Assembly: GCA_003215295.1 (NCBI GenBank)
Contig: QCKN01000001.1
Coordinates: 1 to 64,000 of the forward strand
Length of the DNA stretch: 64,000 bases
Direction: 5' to 3'
From: Prochlorococcus sp. AG-409-P03
Lineage (GTDB): Bacteria > Cyanobacteriota > Cyanobacteriia > PCC-6307 > Cyanobiaceae
A model generated the notes under the pieces. It was not told the origin of the DNA. It did no database searches and saw nothing but the letters and a program-made list of their open reading frames with translations. The stretch's first letter is position 1; each line of letters starts with the position of its first letter. The position numbers and the translations under genes are program-made. Below are positions 9,179 to 21,238 of this stretch, piece by piece.

Positions 9179-9701
9179 AAAGCAAAACACAGCTTGCATT
9201 CCACCTGCCTCCATAGTGTGCATCACAACACTTTCTACATGCTGCACCACGAACAAGACGCTTATAAGGAGAACGTAACCCACAATTCGGGCATATTGCC
9301 CACCATTTCGGAAGTGATGGTGGAACAGGGAACTGGTGACGCACGGTTACCTGAAATCCATTCTGAACAGCATTAATGAGTGCCATACGTTTACAAAAGT
9401 TATGCCCATGCCCCTCGCGAACATCCAACACAAGATCAATCCAGGCATGAATCATCTCATGACACAAAGTGCTTTCAGTTGCAGATCCTGGTAGCGGGGT
9501 TAAGAGCGGTCTAGACAAAACAATCTCACACCCTTTATCACCAACCACACCTGGCCCCCGCCGATAAAAGCCAGCTGTCCGTCGTAAGCGTTTATCACTC
9601 CACCGCAAAGACATCAATGGCTGACTACCATTAGACAGTGATCCATCGAAATATTTTCGATTGAACGCATGAAACAACGGCAAGAGGGGAGTCAGCGACA
9701 T
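9153..9701 (-). CDS. SprT-like zinc metallopeptidase family protein
   Basis: 182 residues. The gluzincin motif H81-E-M-I-H85 is followed by G-H-G-H-N-F at 98-103, which supplies the third zinc ligand. A C-terminal zinc ribbon has C137-P-N-C140 and C155-R-K-C158. This is the SprT/Spartan-like SprT domain plus zinc ribbon seen in bacterial SprT proteins. Eukaryotic Spartan degrades DNA-protein crosslinks; the bacterial role is less clear, so only the family is claimed. ATG start; the gene is divergent from the small membrane-anchored protein at 9822. Confidence 0.85.
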   Translation of the reverse strand: MSLTPLLPLFHAFNRKYFDGSLSNGSQPLMSLRWSDKRLRRTAGFYRRGPGVVGDKGCEIVLSRPLLTPLPGSATESTLCHEMIHAWIDLVLDVREGHGHNFCKRMALINAVQNGFQVTVRHQFPVPPSLPKWWAICPNCGLRSPYKRLVRGAACRKCCDAHYGGRWNASCVLLYEPVEKGV

Positions 9702-9821
9702 TCAGACAATCGCAAAGACCTAACCTGTGACTTTGCCAGTATGCCCAAAATTAACGTTGCATGAAAAACTCCTGTTTTTTGAAGCAATGAGGCAGAATCT
9801 CTACTCAACTGCATTCCGCTG

Positions 9822-10250
9822 ATGGATAGTGTCTTAGTAAAGGAAATAGGAACGAAGGCACTGCTGCTTGGAGCAGGAACACTTCTGACGTTCTGGATCG
9901 TCAATGCCATCCGGCTGGTTGTACAAGCAAGAGGTATCCAACCCTTGCTGAAGCAGTTTTTTAACCAATTGTTCTCAGGACGCATCCAATCAGCCTATCT
10001 ACTCACAACAAAAAACTACAGGCAGCATGTCAAAGTACAAGACTTCCAAAATTTCCTTTTCAAAGAACTACGACTTCCTCTATATAGGAATATGAAAGCA
10101 GGTGGGAGGCCGCGTATAGATAATGATCAGATTACACTAACTGTAACCCTAAAAACAGAAGATAAAAAGCAAGAATTACCCTTAGATTTTACATTTAATA
10201 AAGTAAATAAAGAGTGGAGAATAGATCGCATTGCGCGAGCTGGAAACTAA
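9822..10250 (+). CDS. Hypothetical membrane-anchored protein, cystatin/NTF2-like C-terminal domain
   Basis: 142 residues. One N-terminal membrane segment (about residues 12-35, L-L-L-G-A-G-T-L-L-T-F-W-I-V) precedes a soluble domain with F-F-N-Q-L-F-S-G-R-I-Q-S-A-Y near 48-60 and a beta-rich second half ending in E-W-R-I-D-R. That pattern (helix, Q-x-x-A-Y-x-L, beta strands, W-x-I) is typical of DUF4864-like or NTF2-like domains that often act as small extracytoplasmic modules. I infer the fold from the pattern only. It lies 22 bases upstream of ligA on the same strand. Confidence 0.65.
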   Translation: MDSVLVKEIGTKALLLGAGTLLTFWIVNAIRLVVQARGIQPLLKQFFNQLFSGRIQSAYLLTTKNYRQHVKVQDFQNFLFKELRLPLYRNMKAGGRPRIDNDQITLTVTLKTEDKKQELPLDFTFNKVNKEWRIDRIARAGN

Positions 10251-10269
10251 ATATTTATTCAACGATTAA

Positions 10270-12393
<2,124 letters not shown>

Positions 12394-12559
12394 CATCCGA
12401 AAGTCGACAAAAGATCTACTCATGGATTAAAACTCCCTGCGGGCGGGCGAAATATGCCGAACTGTCTGCGAAAACTGGTTTCTATGCACGAATTAGACTT
12501 ATTTGGTTTATCTGCATTGCTACTATTAGAGATTGGAATTATAAAAACTCTGATCAAGT

Positions 12560-13177
12560 TCAAGATTCAAAATCTTGATCAAGAGCCCGTCTAATGGCAC
12601 GCGTTACTAACCACGCAACAGCAAGAGTAGAGATTAAGCCTATGATTTTTAGTGTTAACGATACTAGATCAGTTTTATCCAAAAGGGTCTCGTCAAATGA
12701 TGCTATATCTCCAGCCAATGCACCTAAACCACAAAAAAATACTGTGCCAGGTAATATGCCAAGGAGTCCAATGGTGTAATCACGAATACTTACTTGACTT
12801 AAACCATAAACAAAATTAAGCAAGCTAAAGGGAAATATAGGTGAAAGGCGTGTCAGTAAAACCAACTTTAGACCTTCTCGACTTACTGCTTTTTCTATAA
12901 TTTGAAGTTTGGGAACCGCTGCCATTCGTTTCCGAGTCCACTCTCTCAAAAATGTACGTCCCAGTAGAAAAGCAACTTCTGCGCCAAGAGAAGCACCGAT
13001 AAACACTAAAAGCGTGCCCATCCATGTTCCATACAAAACTCCTGCAAGCATTGATGCCCATACACCAGGTAAAAGCAAAGTCACCCATAAGGCATAAAGA
13101 GGGACAAAAATGATTGCTCCTAAGGAGGATTCAAGAAATGGCAAAAACTTATCTACCAATAAAGAGTAATCGATCAT
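12560..13177 (-). CDS. TVP38/TMEM64 (DedA-like) family membrane protein
   Basis: 205 residues with five or more hydrophobic stretches. The central family signature is present: P-L-Y-A-L-W-V-T-L-L-L-P-G-V, then G-x-x-Y-G-T-W-M-G-T-L-L-V-F-I-G-A-S-L-G-A, and R-L-S-P-I-F-P-F-S-L-L-N-F-V-Y-G-L. The G-x-x-x-G re-entrant pattern and F-x-R-x-x-P/R-L-S-P motif mark the VTT/SNARE-associated domain. Members are membrane proteins linked to lipid scrambling or transport, but the substrate here is unknown. It follows valS (16-base gap) on the minus strand and is probably cotranscribed. Its end is convergent with ligA. Confidence 0.88.
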   Translation of the reverse strand: MIDYSLLVDKFLPFLESSLGAIIFVPLYALWVTLLLPGVWASMLAGVLYGTWMGTLLVFIGASLGAEVAFLLGRTFLREWTRKRMAAVPKLQIIEKAVSREGLKLVLLTRLSPIFPFSLLNFVYGLSQVSIRDYTIGLLGILPGTVFFCGLGALAGDIASFDETLLDKTDLVSLTLKIIGLISTLAVAWLVTRAIRRALDQDFES

Positions 13178-13193
13178 TAGAAAGATAAATACT

Positions 13194-15998
13194 TCAAACT
13201 AAGTTCAATAAACGCTTGCGAGCCAAAGCCGCTTGAGATTCCACCTCGGCTAATTTCAATCGACAATCACTCACAATATCTACAGGTGCCTTGTCGACAA
13301 AATCAGAATTTTCTAAACGTCGAGACAATCCCGCAATCTCCTTTTCAGCCTTCACAAGATCCTTCTTAAGGCGACTTCGTAAATCATCTAAATCAACAAG
13401 TCCTTCGATAGGCAACAGCACCTCTAATTGTCCACTCACACCTGCCAATGCCTTAACCGAAGGATTTTGGTGCGCTTCCACAGGGTCAAGAACCTCTAAA
13501 TGATTTGTTCTAGTAAGAGCTTCAATATCCCTCTTGGCACTTTTCAAAATAATTGCTAAATCCCTCTTGGCTGTGACAAAACGGACAGGAACTTCTTGAC
13601 TCGGTTTTAAACCTGCCACAGCACGTAAATTGCGCACCAAACGAATTGAAGCAAAGAGTTCTGAGAATGCATTCTCCAAATCATCATCCAAACAATTGGG
13701 AATAAGCGATGGCCAAGGTTGGAGAGCTAAAAAGCTCTCCTCTGAAGCACCTGTAAGTCCATGCCAAAGCTCCTCAGTTAAATGTGGCATTAAAGGATGC
13801 ATCATCACCAATAGTTCACTCAATACTTTCACAAGCACTTGTCGAGCAATTTGCTGATCCTTTACCTCAGCTTCTGTTGGTCTATCAGATAAGTTGAGCC
13901 GAGGCTTGATCAACTCTAAATACCAATCACAGAAGTCATTCCAAGCAAATTCATATAAACCCTTCGCAGCCTCTCCAAGGCCATAATTTTCATAACGCTG
14001 AAGTGAGTCACGATTCACCCTAGTCAAACGAGAAAGAATCCAACGGTCTGATAATTGCAAAGTAGAAGGGTCAAGCTTAACAACTGTCTCGGATTTAGTA
14101 GAGGTTCCAAGATTAATCAGCGCAAATCTCGTGGCATTCCAAAGCTTATTAGCGAAATTTCGTGAAGCTTCAACCGTTGAGGAAGTCTGCTTTTTACGGT
14201 CATAATCAAGTCGAATATCTTGACCAGCACCTGTGACCTCACGGACTAATGCAAATCTCAGAGCATCAGTGCCATAACGATCAATAAGCAAAAGCGGATC
14301 GATCCCATTTCCTGCACTCTTACTCATCTTCCGATTTTGCTCGTCCCTCACCAAGCCATGAATATAAACATCGCCAAATGGCATCTGTCCAGTAAAGGCT
14401 CCTGCCATCATTGTCATTCTGGCAACCCAAAAAAAGATAATGTCAAACCCTGTAATCAATGTGCTAGTTGGGTACCAGCAATTGAAATCTGAATGAGACT
14501 CATCAGGCCAACCTAAAGTTGAAAAGGGCCAAAGAGCACTCGAGAACCAAGTATCCAAAACATCCTCATCCTGTTGAATTTCAGCAGAATCTCCAAATTG
14601 ATCACGAGCTTGAACAAGCGCTTCCTCCTGGGAGCGAGCCACTACATAGGGAGTCGAATCATCAATCTGCCCATCAGTCTCACTAATAACAAACCATGCA
14701 GGGATACGGTGTCCCCACCACAACTGTCTACTAACACACCAGTCACGAAGATCAGTCAACCAATCGCTATAAACCTTAGTCCACCTCTCTGGTACAAAAC
14801 GTGGCTCTCCCTTAGCTAAATGTGCCCTGCAACGAGAAGCCATCGAATCCATGCGAACAAACCATTGAGTTGATAACAATGGCTCAACTGGAACCTTCCC
14901 CCTATCTGAGAATGGAACACTATGACGATATGGCTCGACTTTGACTAATAAACCCTTCGCCTTTAAGGCATCCACTACTGCCTTGCGCGCCTCAAAGCGA
15001 TCAAGACCTTGAAAAGGACCGGCATGACTATTCATAGTCCCGTCTTTGTTCATGACAGTAATCTGAGGCAAAGCATGTCTTTGACCAATCGCAAAATCAT
15101 TAGGGTCATGTGCTGGGGTGACCTTCACACATCCGGTTCCAAAGTCTTGATCAACATGTTCGTCAGCAATAACAGGTATTTCTCTCTCCACAAAAGGCAG
15201 GATCAGTAATTCACCAATTAAGTGTCGATAACGTTCATCATCAGGGTTCACAGCTACCGCAACATCCCCCATCATCGTTTCGGGACGAGTTGTAGCCACT
15301 TCAAGATACGTAGTTCCTTCATCTGAAGCCGCTTTTGTTATGACGGGATATCGAAAATGCCAAAGATAACCATCGATTTCTTTCATCTCTACCTCTAAGT
15401 CACTCACAGCAGATCCCGATGCAGGGCACCAATTAACGAGATACTCCCCTCTATAAATCAATCCTTGTTGGTGTAAGCGAATAAATGCCTCCGATACCGC
15501 GTCACTGAGTCCTTTATCCAAAGTGAACCTCTCTCTTTGCCAATCAACTGAAAAACCCAAACGACGAAGCTGCTCAACAATCCGTCCCCCACTTTCTGAC
15601 TTCCACTTCCAAGCTCGTTTCAGGAATGCTGCGCGGCCTAATTCATGCAATGTGATGCCTTCTGCTTGCAATTGTTTCTCAAGAATCGTCTGCACAGCAA
15701 TTGAGGCATGGTCAGTTCCTGGCAAACAAAGAACATTCTTCCCCTGCAAGCGTTGAAATCTGACGATGGTATCAATCAAAGAAGTATTAAATGCATGCCC
15801 CATATGCAGACTCCCAGTGACATTGGGTGGAGGAATGACCACCGCAAATGGTTCTCCTGCAATACTTGGATCTGGATGGAAAACAGCCTTTTTTTCCCAT
15901 GCACGCTGCCACTTGCGCTCTGTCCCTGCAGGGTCATAAGTCTTAGGCAAGGATGAGGCTGCGTGCTGGAAGCCTCCACTTTTGGACAGCTCAGTCAC
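13194..15998 (-). CDS. valS: Valyl-tRNA synthetase
   Basis: 934 residues, class I. The HIGH motif appears as H65-M-G-H68 after P-P-P-N-V-T-G-S-L, and the KMSKS motif near residue 560 (R-K-M-S-K-S-A-G-N). The editing domain includes [17 protein letters not shown] and [15 protein letters not shown]. The C-terminal coiled-coil arm (about 865-934) is rich in Lys/Glu/Leu and typical of ValRS. It charges tRNA-Val and edits mischarged threonine. The start is GTG 15998. A tRNA-Val gene lies 1.4 kb away, which is probably coincidental. Confidence 0.97.
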   Translation of the reverse strand: MTELSKSGGFQHAASSLPKTYDPAGTERKWQRAWEKKAVFHPDPSIAGEPFAVVIPPPNVTGSLHMGHAFNTSLIDTIVRFQRLQGKNVLCLPGTDHASIAVQTILEKQLQAEGITLHELGRAAFLKRAWKWKSESGGRIVEQLRRLGFSVDWQRERFTLDKGLSDAVSEAFIRLHQQGLIYRGEYLVNWCPASGSAVSDLEVEMKEIDGYLWHFRYPVITKAASDEGTTYLEVATTRPETMMGDVAVAVNPDDERYRHLIGELLILPFVEREIPVIADEHVDQDFGTGCVKVTPAHDPNDFAIGQRHALPQITVMNKDGTMNSHAGPFQGLDRFEARKAVVDALKAKGLLVKVEPYRHSVPFSDRGKVPVEPLLSTQWFVRMDSMASRCRAHLAKGEPRFVPERWTKVYSDWLTDLRDWCVSRQLWWGHRIPAWFVISETDGQIDDSTPYVVARSQEEALVQARDQFGDSAEIQQDEDVLDTWFSSALWPFSTLGWPDESHSDFNCWYPTSTLITGFDIIFFWVARMTMMAGAFTGQMPFGDVYIHGLVRDEQNRKMSKSAGNGIDPLLLIDRYGTDALRFALVREVTGAGQDIRLDYDRKKQTSSTVEASRNFANKLWNATRFALINLGTSTKSETVVKLDPSTLQLSDRWILSRLTRVNRDSLQRYENYGLGEAAKGLYEFAWNDFCDWYLELIKPRLNLSDRPTEAEVKDQQIARQVLVKVLSELLVMMHPLMPHLTEELWHGLTGASEESFLALQPWPSLIPNCLDDDLENAFSELFASIRLVRNLRAVAGLKPSQEVPVRFVTAKRDLAIILKSAKRDIEALTRTNHLEVLDPVEAHQNPSVKALAGVSGQLEVLLPIEGLVDLDDLRSRLKKDLVKAEKEIAGLSRRLENSDFVDKAPVDIVSDCRLKLAEVESQAALARKRLLNLV

Positions 15999-16060
15999 GG
16001 CAAATTCAAATATTTGCTATCCATGCTCGCAAAAGATAGGCGGAATAGGTTCATAAAGAG

Positions 16061-16528
16061 TCAGCTGTCAGTGTCTAAAGATTGCCAAGGAATCGCAACC
16101 ATTGCATTTAAGACTTCCCATTGACTCATATCGGTAATAACCCTTTCGCTTAATTCAGCTTGCTCTAATGCTTTCCAAGCATCCTGACAAGTTAAGGATC
16201 CACCACCACTTAATGGCATAACCAAGACCAGAGGCTCTGCCGGATCAGCCAAAACATACAAAGACAACTTATCCATTTGTCTTTCAAAAAAAATTTTTCG
16301 CATCCGACTAGTTAATGGAGGCCCCAAGCCTTGAGCAAATAACTCCAAACTGGATCGCTCTCCAGATAAGCCACAGTTCAAAGTCATCCATATTAAAAAT
16401 TTCACCCAACTATCAACAGTCCACAGTGGACGGAAGCTATCGCGATGCTGACGAACAAGCTCAGTCAAGGCAAAGTCAAAAACTTTTGCTTGAATAGTGC
16501 TGTGAGTTGAGTTTTCACCAGAAGACAT
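16061..16528 (-). CDS. Conserved hypothetical protein
   Basis: 155 residues, soluble. The sequence has an aromatic-rich middle (W-T-V-D-S-W-V-K-F-L-I-W-M-T-L-N-C-G-L), then a beta-rich part (L-S-L-Y-V-L-A-D-P-A-E-P-L-V-L-V-M-P-L) and a polar end. No catalytic motif is recognised. It lies 62 bases upstream of valS on the same strand. A GGAGGAGA-like purine run (about 16531-16537 on the minus strand) precedes the ATG at 16528, supporting the start. The pattern suggests a cyanobacterial protein of unknown function. Confidence 0.65.
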   Translation of the reverse strand: MSSGENSTHSTIQAKVFDFALTELVRQHRDSFRPLWTVDSWVKFLIWMTLNCGLSGERSSLELFAQGLGPPLTSRMRKIFFERQMDKLSLYVLADPAEPLVLVMPLSGGGSLTCQDAWKALEQAELSERVITDMSQWEVLNAMVAIPWQSLDTDS

Positions 16529-16576
16529 CTTCTCCTCCTTCAGTCAGACTGTTATCGCCTTGAAGCGGCACTTACA

Positions 16577-16834
16577 ATGATTATGGATCTAAATAACCCA
16601 GAATTAGAGTTTTCTGATCTGGTTTACGCCTACCAAAGCTGGGTTATGGCCATTATTAATGATGAAAAACTTGATGGCGAAGCAAAGCTTCTCACAGATG
16701 ACATTGCAGATGATGCACTAAATGCAATGCGTTTCCTACCGGGTGAAGTCACAAGTGCTATCGAAACAAGCCTTGCACGTGTTTATGACGTGGATGCTGA
16801 TGAGTTGGCCTCATTACTCTTTCCAGAAGAATAA
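16577..16834 (+). CDS. Small acidic conserved hypothetical protein
   Basis: 85 residues, strongly acidic, predicted mostly helical (F-S-D-L-V-Y-A-Y-Q-S-W-V-M-A-I-I-N-D near the start, A-D-D-A-L-N-A-M-R-F-L in the middle). No Cys or metal motif. ATG start at 16577 or 16583. It is divergent from the gene at 16528 with only 48 bases between starts, so the two promoters overlap. No function can be assigned. Confidence 0.65.
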   Translation: MIMDLNNPELEFSDLVYAYQSWVMAIINDEKLDGEAKLLTDDIADDALNAMRFLPGEVTSAIETSLARVYDVDADELASLLFPEE

Positions 16835-16998
16835 AATTTCAACCCAAACATAAAAGACTTGAAATCCATATAAACCTCTCCTGATCACTCAGGGTAGTCC
16901 CAAGCGACTCTTAAATAGTAAAGAAAAGCCAATAAATATACTGAAATTTCGTAATCAAGAACACGAGAGTTACCAAGCTAGATAAGTAAGTTTCTAAC

Positions 16999-17349
16999 TT
17001 AATTAGTTCCCACTAAATATCTAAAGCCTGCTCCACAAGCACAACATTCGGCACCCTCTGGAGGAGTAATCAAAAACCCTCCCCCACTTAAGTCACCGTA
17101 ATAGTTCAATCTTAAACCTTGCAGCAAGTTGAGTTGATCTGCAGGAACAAATAACGTTGCTCCATCAGTTCGAGCAATTGGCACGCCATTGTGATGACCA
17201 GCCCTCAATCGAATGTGAAGCCAGCCTTCTCCACAACTATCTTGAACTAAATCAAGATACATTTCGCCTGGGGTGCCTGCAAAAGCAGCTTGCCTGCAAA
17301 GCTCAGCAGCAGCGCTTGGCGTAATCGTGAGGCTTTGACCCTTGTGCAT
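16999..17349 (-). CDS. IscA/HesB-like iron-sulfur cluster assembly family protein
   Basis: 116 residues from ATG 17349. The pattern matches the A-type carrier (HesB/IscA) fold: D-S-C-G-E-G-W-L-H-I-R-L corresponds to the first cysteine loop, and G-G-G-F-L-I-T-P-P-E-G-A-E-C-C-A-C-G-A-G-F to the C-terminal C-x-C-G motif. These proteins bind iron or [2Fe-2S] clusters and deliver them to apo-proteins. The sequence is divergent from canonical IscA (C-G-C-G-S-S-F), so its exact role is uncertain. The frame is open upstream through the tRNA gene, but that extension is a shadow of the tRNA. The tRNA lies 26 bases upstream on the same strand. Confidence 0.8.
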   Translation of the reverse strand: MHKGQSLTITPSAAAELCRQAAFAGTPGEMYLDLVQDSCGEGWLHIRLRAGHHNGVPIARTDGATLFVPADQLNLLQGLRLNYYGDLSGGGFLITPPEGAECCACGAGFRYLVGTN

Positions 17350-17375
17350 AAAGGGAAAAGTACTGAAAATTGAAG

Positions 17376-17447
<72 letters not shown>

Positions 17448-17502
17448 ATTTACACAATTCTGCCTTACCGACACAGGCTAGAGAATCTAACTCTGCTAAA
17501 CA

Positions 17503-17994
17503 ATGGCATTAGGCAAAGACCATGATAAAGCTACCCAGTTGTGGAGTGTGCCATTCGGACTAATCGTAGGCATTTTTTTAGGTATGCAAAGTGGCCTAAT
17601 CAGCGGACTGAGTTTTGGGTTAGGTGGCTTTTGGCTTTCTCCAGACTTAGATACACACTCTAATGCCAGTAGAAGATGGGGAGTATTACAAAGTTTGTGG
17701 TGCCCTTACAGAAAAATCTTTCCCCATCGATCACTGTTTTCTCATGGCCCTTTTATAGGAACTACGATAAGAATCATTTACCTAATAAGCATAGTTACCT
17801 GCTTTTCCGCACTCTCTTCAGTTATCGGGCTCTCAAGCTCAGCAATCTCCATCGAAAAGATCTTTGACTTAATTAATAGCTATCCTCAACAAACATTGGC
17901 AATCATGCTGGGCTTAGAAGGCAGCGCTTGGCTACATCTAATACAAGACCGGGATCCAATGCCAGCTGAATGGCATAGATGGAAGCAAAAGTGA
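17503..17994 (+). CDS. Membrane protein, DUF2227 (YdjM-like, putative metal-binding)
   Basis: 163 residues. Hydrophobic segments lie at about 16-44, 88-108 and 128-142. Conserved polar residues cluster as in the YdjM/DUF2227 family: W-L-S-P-D-L-D-T-H-S near 45-54, H-R-S-L-F-S-H-G-P near 76-84, and H-L-I-Q-D-R-D-P near 148-155. These Asp and His residues fit a metal-dependent membrane hydrolase, but no activity is established for cyanobacterial members. ATG start. It runs directly into mazG. Confidence 0.75.
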   Translation: MALGKDHDKATQLWSVPFGLIVGIFLGMQSGLISGLSFGLGGFWLSPDLDTHSNASRRWGVLQSLWCPYRKIFPHRSLFSHGPFIGTTIRIIYLISIVTCFSALSSVIGLSSSAISIEKIFDLINSYPQQTLAIMLGLEGSAWLHLIQDRDPMPAEWHRWKQK

Positions 17995-18025
17995 GAAAGT
18001 GTATGCGAAGAACTCCTTGACGATT

Positions 18026-18877
18026 ATGAATATCAAAGAAGAAAGTACTCCATCACAAGCGCTTACCGAGCTTCTACAAATCGTCGCAGAATTGCGCAAC
18101 CCAAACACTGGGTGCCCATGGGACATCAAACAAAGTCACGATTCACTGATTCCTTTTGTACTAGAAGAAGCACATGAAGTCGCTGATGCTATTCGCCATG
18201 GAGACGATGCAGACCTTAAGGAAGAATTAGGAGATTTACTCCTACAAGTCATCCTTCACTCACAGATAGCAAGCGAAAAAAAACATTTTGATTTTACAGA
18301 TGTTGTAAAAAACCTAAGCAATAAATTAATCCGCAGGCACCCACATGTATTCCAAAAGGATTACGTTGAGAACAACCAAAATAATGCAACGGCGTGGGAC
18401 GAAATCAAAATCGCAGAACAACCTTTAGCTAACTCTAGAAACCCTTTCAGTGAGCGTCTCAAAAGAAAGGCACGCTCCCAATCAGGAATAAATGGAGCCT
18501 TAGTGATATCAAAGAAAGTCAGAGAAATTGGTCTAGAATGGGAAAGCATTGACCTAATTTGGTCAAAAGTTGACGAAGAGATTAACGAGTTGAAACAAGA
18601 ATTGTCACATGAGAATCTAATCAATGCGCAAGAGGAGCTAGGGGATCTTTTGTTTACACTAATCAATCTGGCACATTGGTATGGCCTAAGTCCAGAGGAA
18701 GGATTACAGAGCACTAATAAAAAATTTATTGATAGAGTTTCATATATAGAAATAGCGTTAAAGAGTGATTTTATTGGTGCAAGCAGACAACAGATCAAAA
18801 AGTTATGGCATGCTGCAAAGCACTATTTTAGTCAAGAGAAAACTGAATATAGGCATACATTCAAGTCTATTAATTAG
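18026..18877 (+). CDS. mazG: Nucleoside triphosphate pyrophosphohydrolase MazG
   Basis: 283 residues with two MazG repeats. The first has the metal-binding E47-E-x-x-E51 and E-E-L-G-D at 66-70. The second has D-E-E-I-N-E-L then E-E-L-G-D-L-L-F-T-L. The block N-P-x-x-G-C-P-W-D at about residues 25-33 is typical. MazG hydrolyses NTPs to NMPs and PPi, clearing non-canonical nucleotides and affecting ppGpp. I chose ATG 18026; a GTG at 17999 would add nine residues and place the start 4 bases after the previous stop. The gene is chromosomal and differs from the short phage MazG. Confidence 0.93.
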   Translation: MNIKEESTPSQALTELLQIVAELRNPNTGCPWDIKQSHDSLIPFVLEEAHEVADAIRHGDDADLKEELGDLLLQVILHSQIASEKKHFDFTDVVKNLSNKLIRRHPHVFQKDYVENNQNNATAWDEIKIAEQPLANSRNPFSERLKRKARSQSGINGALVISKKVREIGLEWESIDLIWSKVDEEINELKQELSHENLINAQEELGDLLFTLINLAHWYGLSPEEGLQSTNKKFIDRVSYIEIALKSDFIGASRQQIKKLWHAAKHYFSQEKTEYRHTFKSIN

Positions 18878-19117
18878 ACTAATTAATATCTTTAAGCAGG
18901 ACAATAGAATTATTAAATGCACACTAAAATTACCTAGTAAATCCAACTCGAAAATAGTCAGATTCATCAATCTAGGGGAATGCAAAAGAGTATCAAGAAA
19001 GCCATCAAGACAATAAAAGCTAAAAAAATCTTTTCAATCTAATGTAATTAGATCATATGAGCAGATCTATTGCCAAAATCGTCTTAAGAGCCTTACTCAA
19101 GGGGTAACCCTAGAACA

Positions 19118-19987
19118 GTGGAGATGAACAACAAGCCAGCCCCTGCTATTAGCTGGGTTGATGAGGAACATCAAGGAGTTCGTTATGGGCTTCAAGGAAG
19201 AGTCCTAATCGAAGAAAAAAGCAAGTACCAGAAAATTACTGTTATTGATAGTGTCCGCTATGGGAAGGGACTTCTATTAGATGGCTGCTGGATGGTTGCT
19301 GAACACCAAGAAAAGCAATATCACGAATGTCTCGTTCACCCTGCTTTGTCGAGCGCAGAAAAATTAAGTAAGATATTAATAATCGGTGGTGGAGATGGAG
19401 GCACTGCAAGAGAATGTCTTCGTTATAGTGAAGTCCACCATATAGACATGATTGAAATAGATAAACGAGTCGTCGAATTATCTCAACAACACCTACCTAG
19501 TATTGGAGGCAAGGCATGGGACGACCCGCGTTTACACTTAACAATCCAAGATGGAACTAGTTGGATTAAAAATACAACTACAAACTCCTATGATGTTGTC
19601 ATAGTAGATGGTGCAGATCCTCTAGGCCCAGCAGAAGGCTTATTTAATTCCGACTTTTTCAGTAACTGTCAACGCATACTTAAACCAGGCGGAATCTTCG
19701 CTACCCAAAGTGAATCTCCAGAAGCGTTTCGTGCAATTCATATTGACACTGTATTACTAATTAGAAAGATCTTTGACTATGCAGACCCTCTCTATGGCTG
19801 GGTTCCTATGTATCCCAGTGGATGGTGGAGCTGGACTTTCGCATCAAATGAACAGCCTCGCTACAAGCATCCCATTCCTGAGCGAATTGTAGAAGTGTCT
19901 AAGAAGTGTGAATTCTGGAGTCCTCGGTGGCAGAAAGGAGCATTTGACGCAATTCCCGCTTTTGTAGAAAGGAGAATAAATAAATAA
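19118..19987 (+). CDS. speE: Spermidine synthase
   Basis: 289 residues. The nucleotide/SAM fold has [14 protein letters not shown] at about residues 88-101. The putrescine aminopropyltransferase marks are Y-H-E-C-L-V-H-P near 69-76, V-D-G-A-D-P-x-G-P-A near 163-172 and C-x-x-x-L-K-P-G-G. It transfers an aminopropyl group from decarboxylated SAM to putrescine. The start is GTG 19118, or ATG 19124 two codons later. It abuts speB (next codon after the stop), so the pair forms a polyamine operon in which SpeB would make the putrescine used by SpeE. Confidence 0.95.
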   Translation: MEMNNKPAPAISWVDEEHQGVRYGLQGRVLIEEKSKYQKITVIDSVRYGKGLLLDGCWMVAEHQEKQYHECLVHPALSSAEKLSKILIIGGGDGGTARECLRYSEVHHIDMIEIDKRVVELSQQHLPSIGGKAWDDPRLHLTIQDGTSWIKNTTTNSYDVVIVDGADPLGPAEGLFNSDFFSNCQRILKPGGIFATQSESPEAFRAIHIDTVLLIRKIFDYADPLYGWVPMYPSGWWSWTFASNEQPRYKHPIPERIVEVSKKCEFWSPRWQKGAFDAIPAFVERRINK

Positions 19988-20872
19988 ATGTCAAAGAATT
20001 TGTATCCCTACTTTAATACCGAAGGTGCAATCTTTATGGGTGCCAAACGAACCTTGAAAAATTGCGCCGCATGTATTTTTGGAGTTCCCTATGACGGCAC
20101 AACTTCATTTCGCCCAGGGGCACGTTTTGGCCCAACAGAAATCAGAGAAGTCAGCAATAGTCTTGAAAGTTTTTGCCCTCAATTGAACCTTGATCTTGAA
20201 AAGTTGAACTTTGCAGATATTGGCTCACTTCAAATACCATTCGGCGCACCAGAACCAGTTATAAAATTAGTAACACAAGCTGTACAACACATCCTTTCAG
20301 CAAAAGTCAAACCCTTAATGCTTGGAGGTGAGCACTCAATCAGTTCAGGCGCTGTGGAAGCCGCCGCAACAAAATACCCAAACTTAGTCCTTTTACAACT
20401 TGATGCACATGCTGATCTACGCGAAGAGTGGCTAGGAAATCGCCATAGTCATGCATGTGCCATGCGACGCTGCCTTGATGTGCTTCCTAGTCAAAAACTC
20501 CTTCAATTGGCCATAAGAAGCGGAACACAAGCAGAATTTGAAGAAATCAATCAAAAAGAATGGTTTGTCCCCCATTCAGCAAGAAAACCAGCAAATGCGC
20601 TTAGACAAGCACTGGCTCCACACCTAGGTAAACCAATCTATTTGAGCATTGATCTCGACTGGTTTGACCCAAGCGTCATGCCAGGTACTGGAACACCCGA
20701 ACCTGGAGGGTTTCTATGGGAAGACTTTGCAGCAGTAATAGATGTACTGAAAGTGCATAACCTCATAGCAGCTGACATAGTTGAATTAGCACCTCAACTA
20801 GACCCTTCTGGCATAAGTAGCATCCTTGCTGCGAAAGTCACAAGGAGCTTGCTAATACTTCTCTGCAGATAA
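19988..20872 (+). CDS. speB: Agmatinase (ureohydrolase family)
   Basis: 294 residues. The binuclear manganese centre of the arginase/agmatinase family is complete: G-G-E-H116-S, D139-A-H-A-D143-L-R and S-I-D222-L-D224-W-F-D-P. Agmatinase hydrolyses agmatine to putrescine and urea. The family also contains guanidinases and guanidinobutyrases in cyanobacteria, so substrate assignment rests on the adjacent speE. Start ATG 19988 follows the speE stop directly. Function is likely but biochemically unproven from sequence. Confidence 0.88.
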   Translation: MSKNLYPYFNTEGAIFMGAKRTLKNCAACIFGVPYDGTTSFRPGARFGPTEIREVSNSLESFCPQLNLDLEKLNFADIGSLQIPFGAPEPVIKLVTQAVQHILSAKVKPLMLGGEHSISSGAVEAAATKYPNLVLLQLDAHADLREEWLGNRHSHACAMRRCLDVLPSQKLLQLAIRSGTQAEFEEINQKEWFVPHSARKPANALRQALAPHLGKPIYLSIDLDWFDPSVMPGTGTPEPGGFLWEDFAAVIDVLKVHNLIAADIVELAPQLDPSGISSILAAKVTRSLLILLCR

Positions 20873-20888
20873 AACTGAAATAGCTTAG

Positions 20889-21122
20889 CTATTCAGAAAC
20901 TGCAAAAGCTCTTTCAAAGTCAAGTTGTTTATCTGCCAACCCAGCCTTTGGTTTTTCTGCGAGCATCGGCAAGGATGGTTCTCTTCTGGTCCAATGATGA
21001 CAACAAGCCATTAACGCAACTTCAGGATGAACAACAATCTTCCTTAAACGACACAACCCACCCAAACCTGACTGTCCATGCACACAATGCTTGCAAGTTC
21101 CACAGCATTCTGTCGTGGACAT
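20889..21122 (-). CDS. Small cysteine-rich conserved hypothetical protein
   Basis: 77 residues. The N-terminal half carries a metal-binding-like pattern: C-C-G-T-C-K-H-C at 6-13, then G-G-L-C-R near 21-25, and A-C-C-H-H-W near 39-44. Four or more Cys and several His suggest a zinc or iron-sulfur site. The C-terminus is polar. It is convergent with speB (16-base gap) and divergent from gcvT. Such small Cys-rich proteins are common in marine picocyanobacteria; no function is known to me. Confidence 0.7.
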   Translation of the reverse strand: MSTTECCGTCKHCVHGQSGLGGLCRLRKIVVHPEVALMACCHHWTRREPSLPMLAEKPKAGLADKQLDFERAFAVSE

Positions 21123-21238
21123 ACCTAAGCCCCGAAGAAGCTTACGTTAGTGACGAATGACAAATCAGACCATTTAATTTCAAAATCTACGCGTTTCCTT
21201 CAAGTTCTCAAGACAAATCTCAATCTCCTAGGTCTCCT

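Noticed and set aside
9692-9985. 97-codon minus-strand frame between the SprT-like gene and the next gene
   Set aside because: Overlaps the start of the membrane-anchored protein in antisense and has no protein-like pattern; likely a shadow.
12555-12582. Inverted repeat at the end of the TVP38 gene
   Set aside because: It lies within or right at the coding end, has no T-run, and can fold in two competing ways; no support as a terminator.
18765-19016. 83-codon frame over the mazG end and the gap after it
   Set aside because: Out of frame with mazG through most of its length, and low-complexity afterwards.
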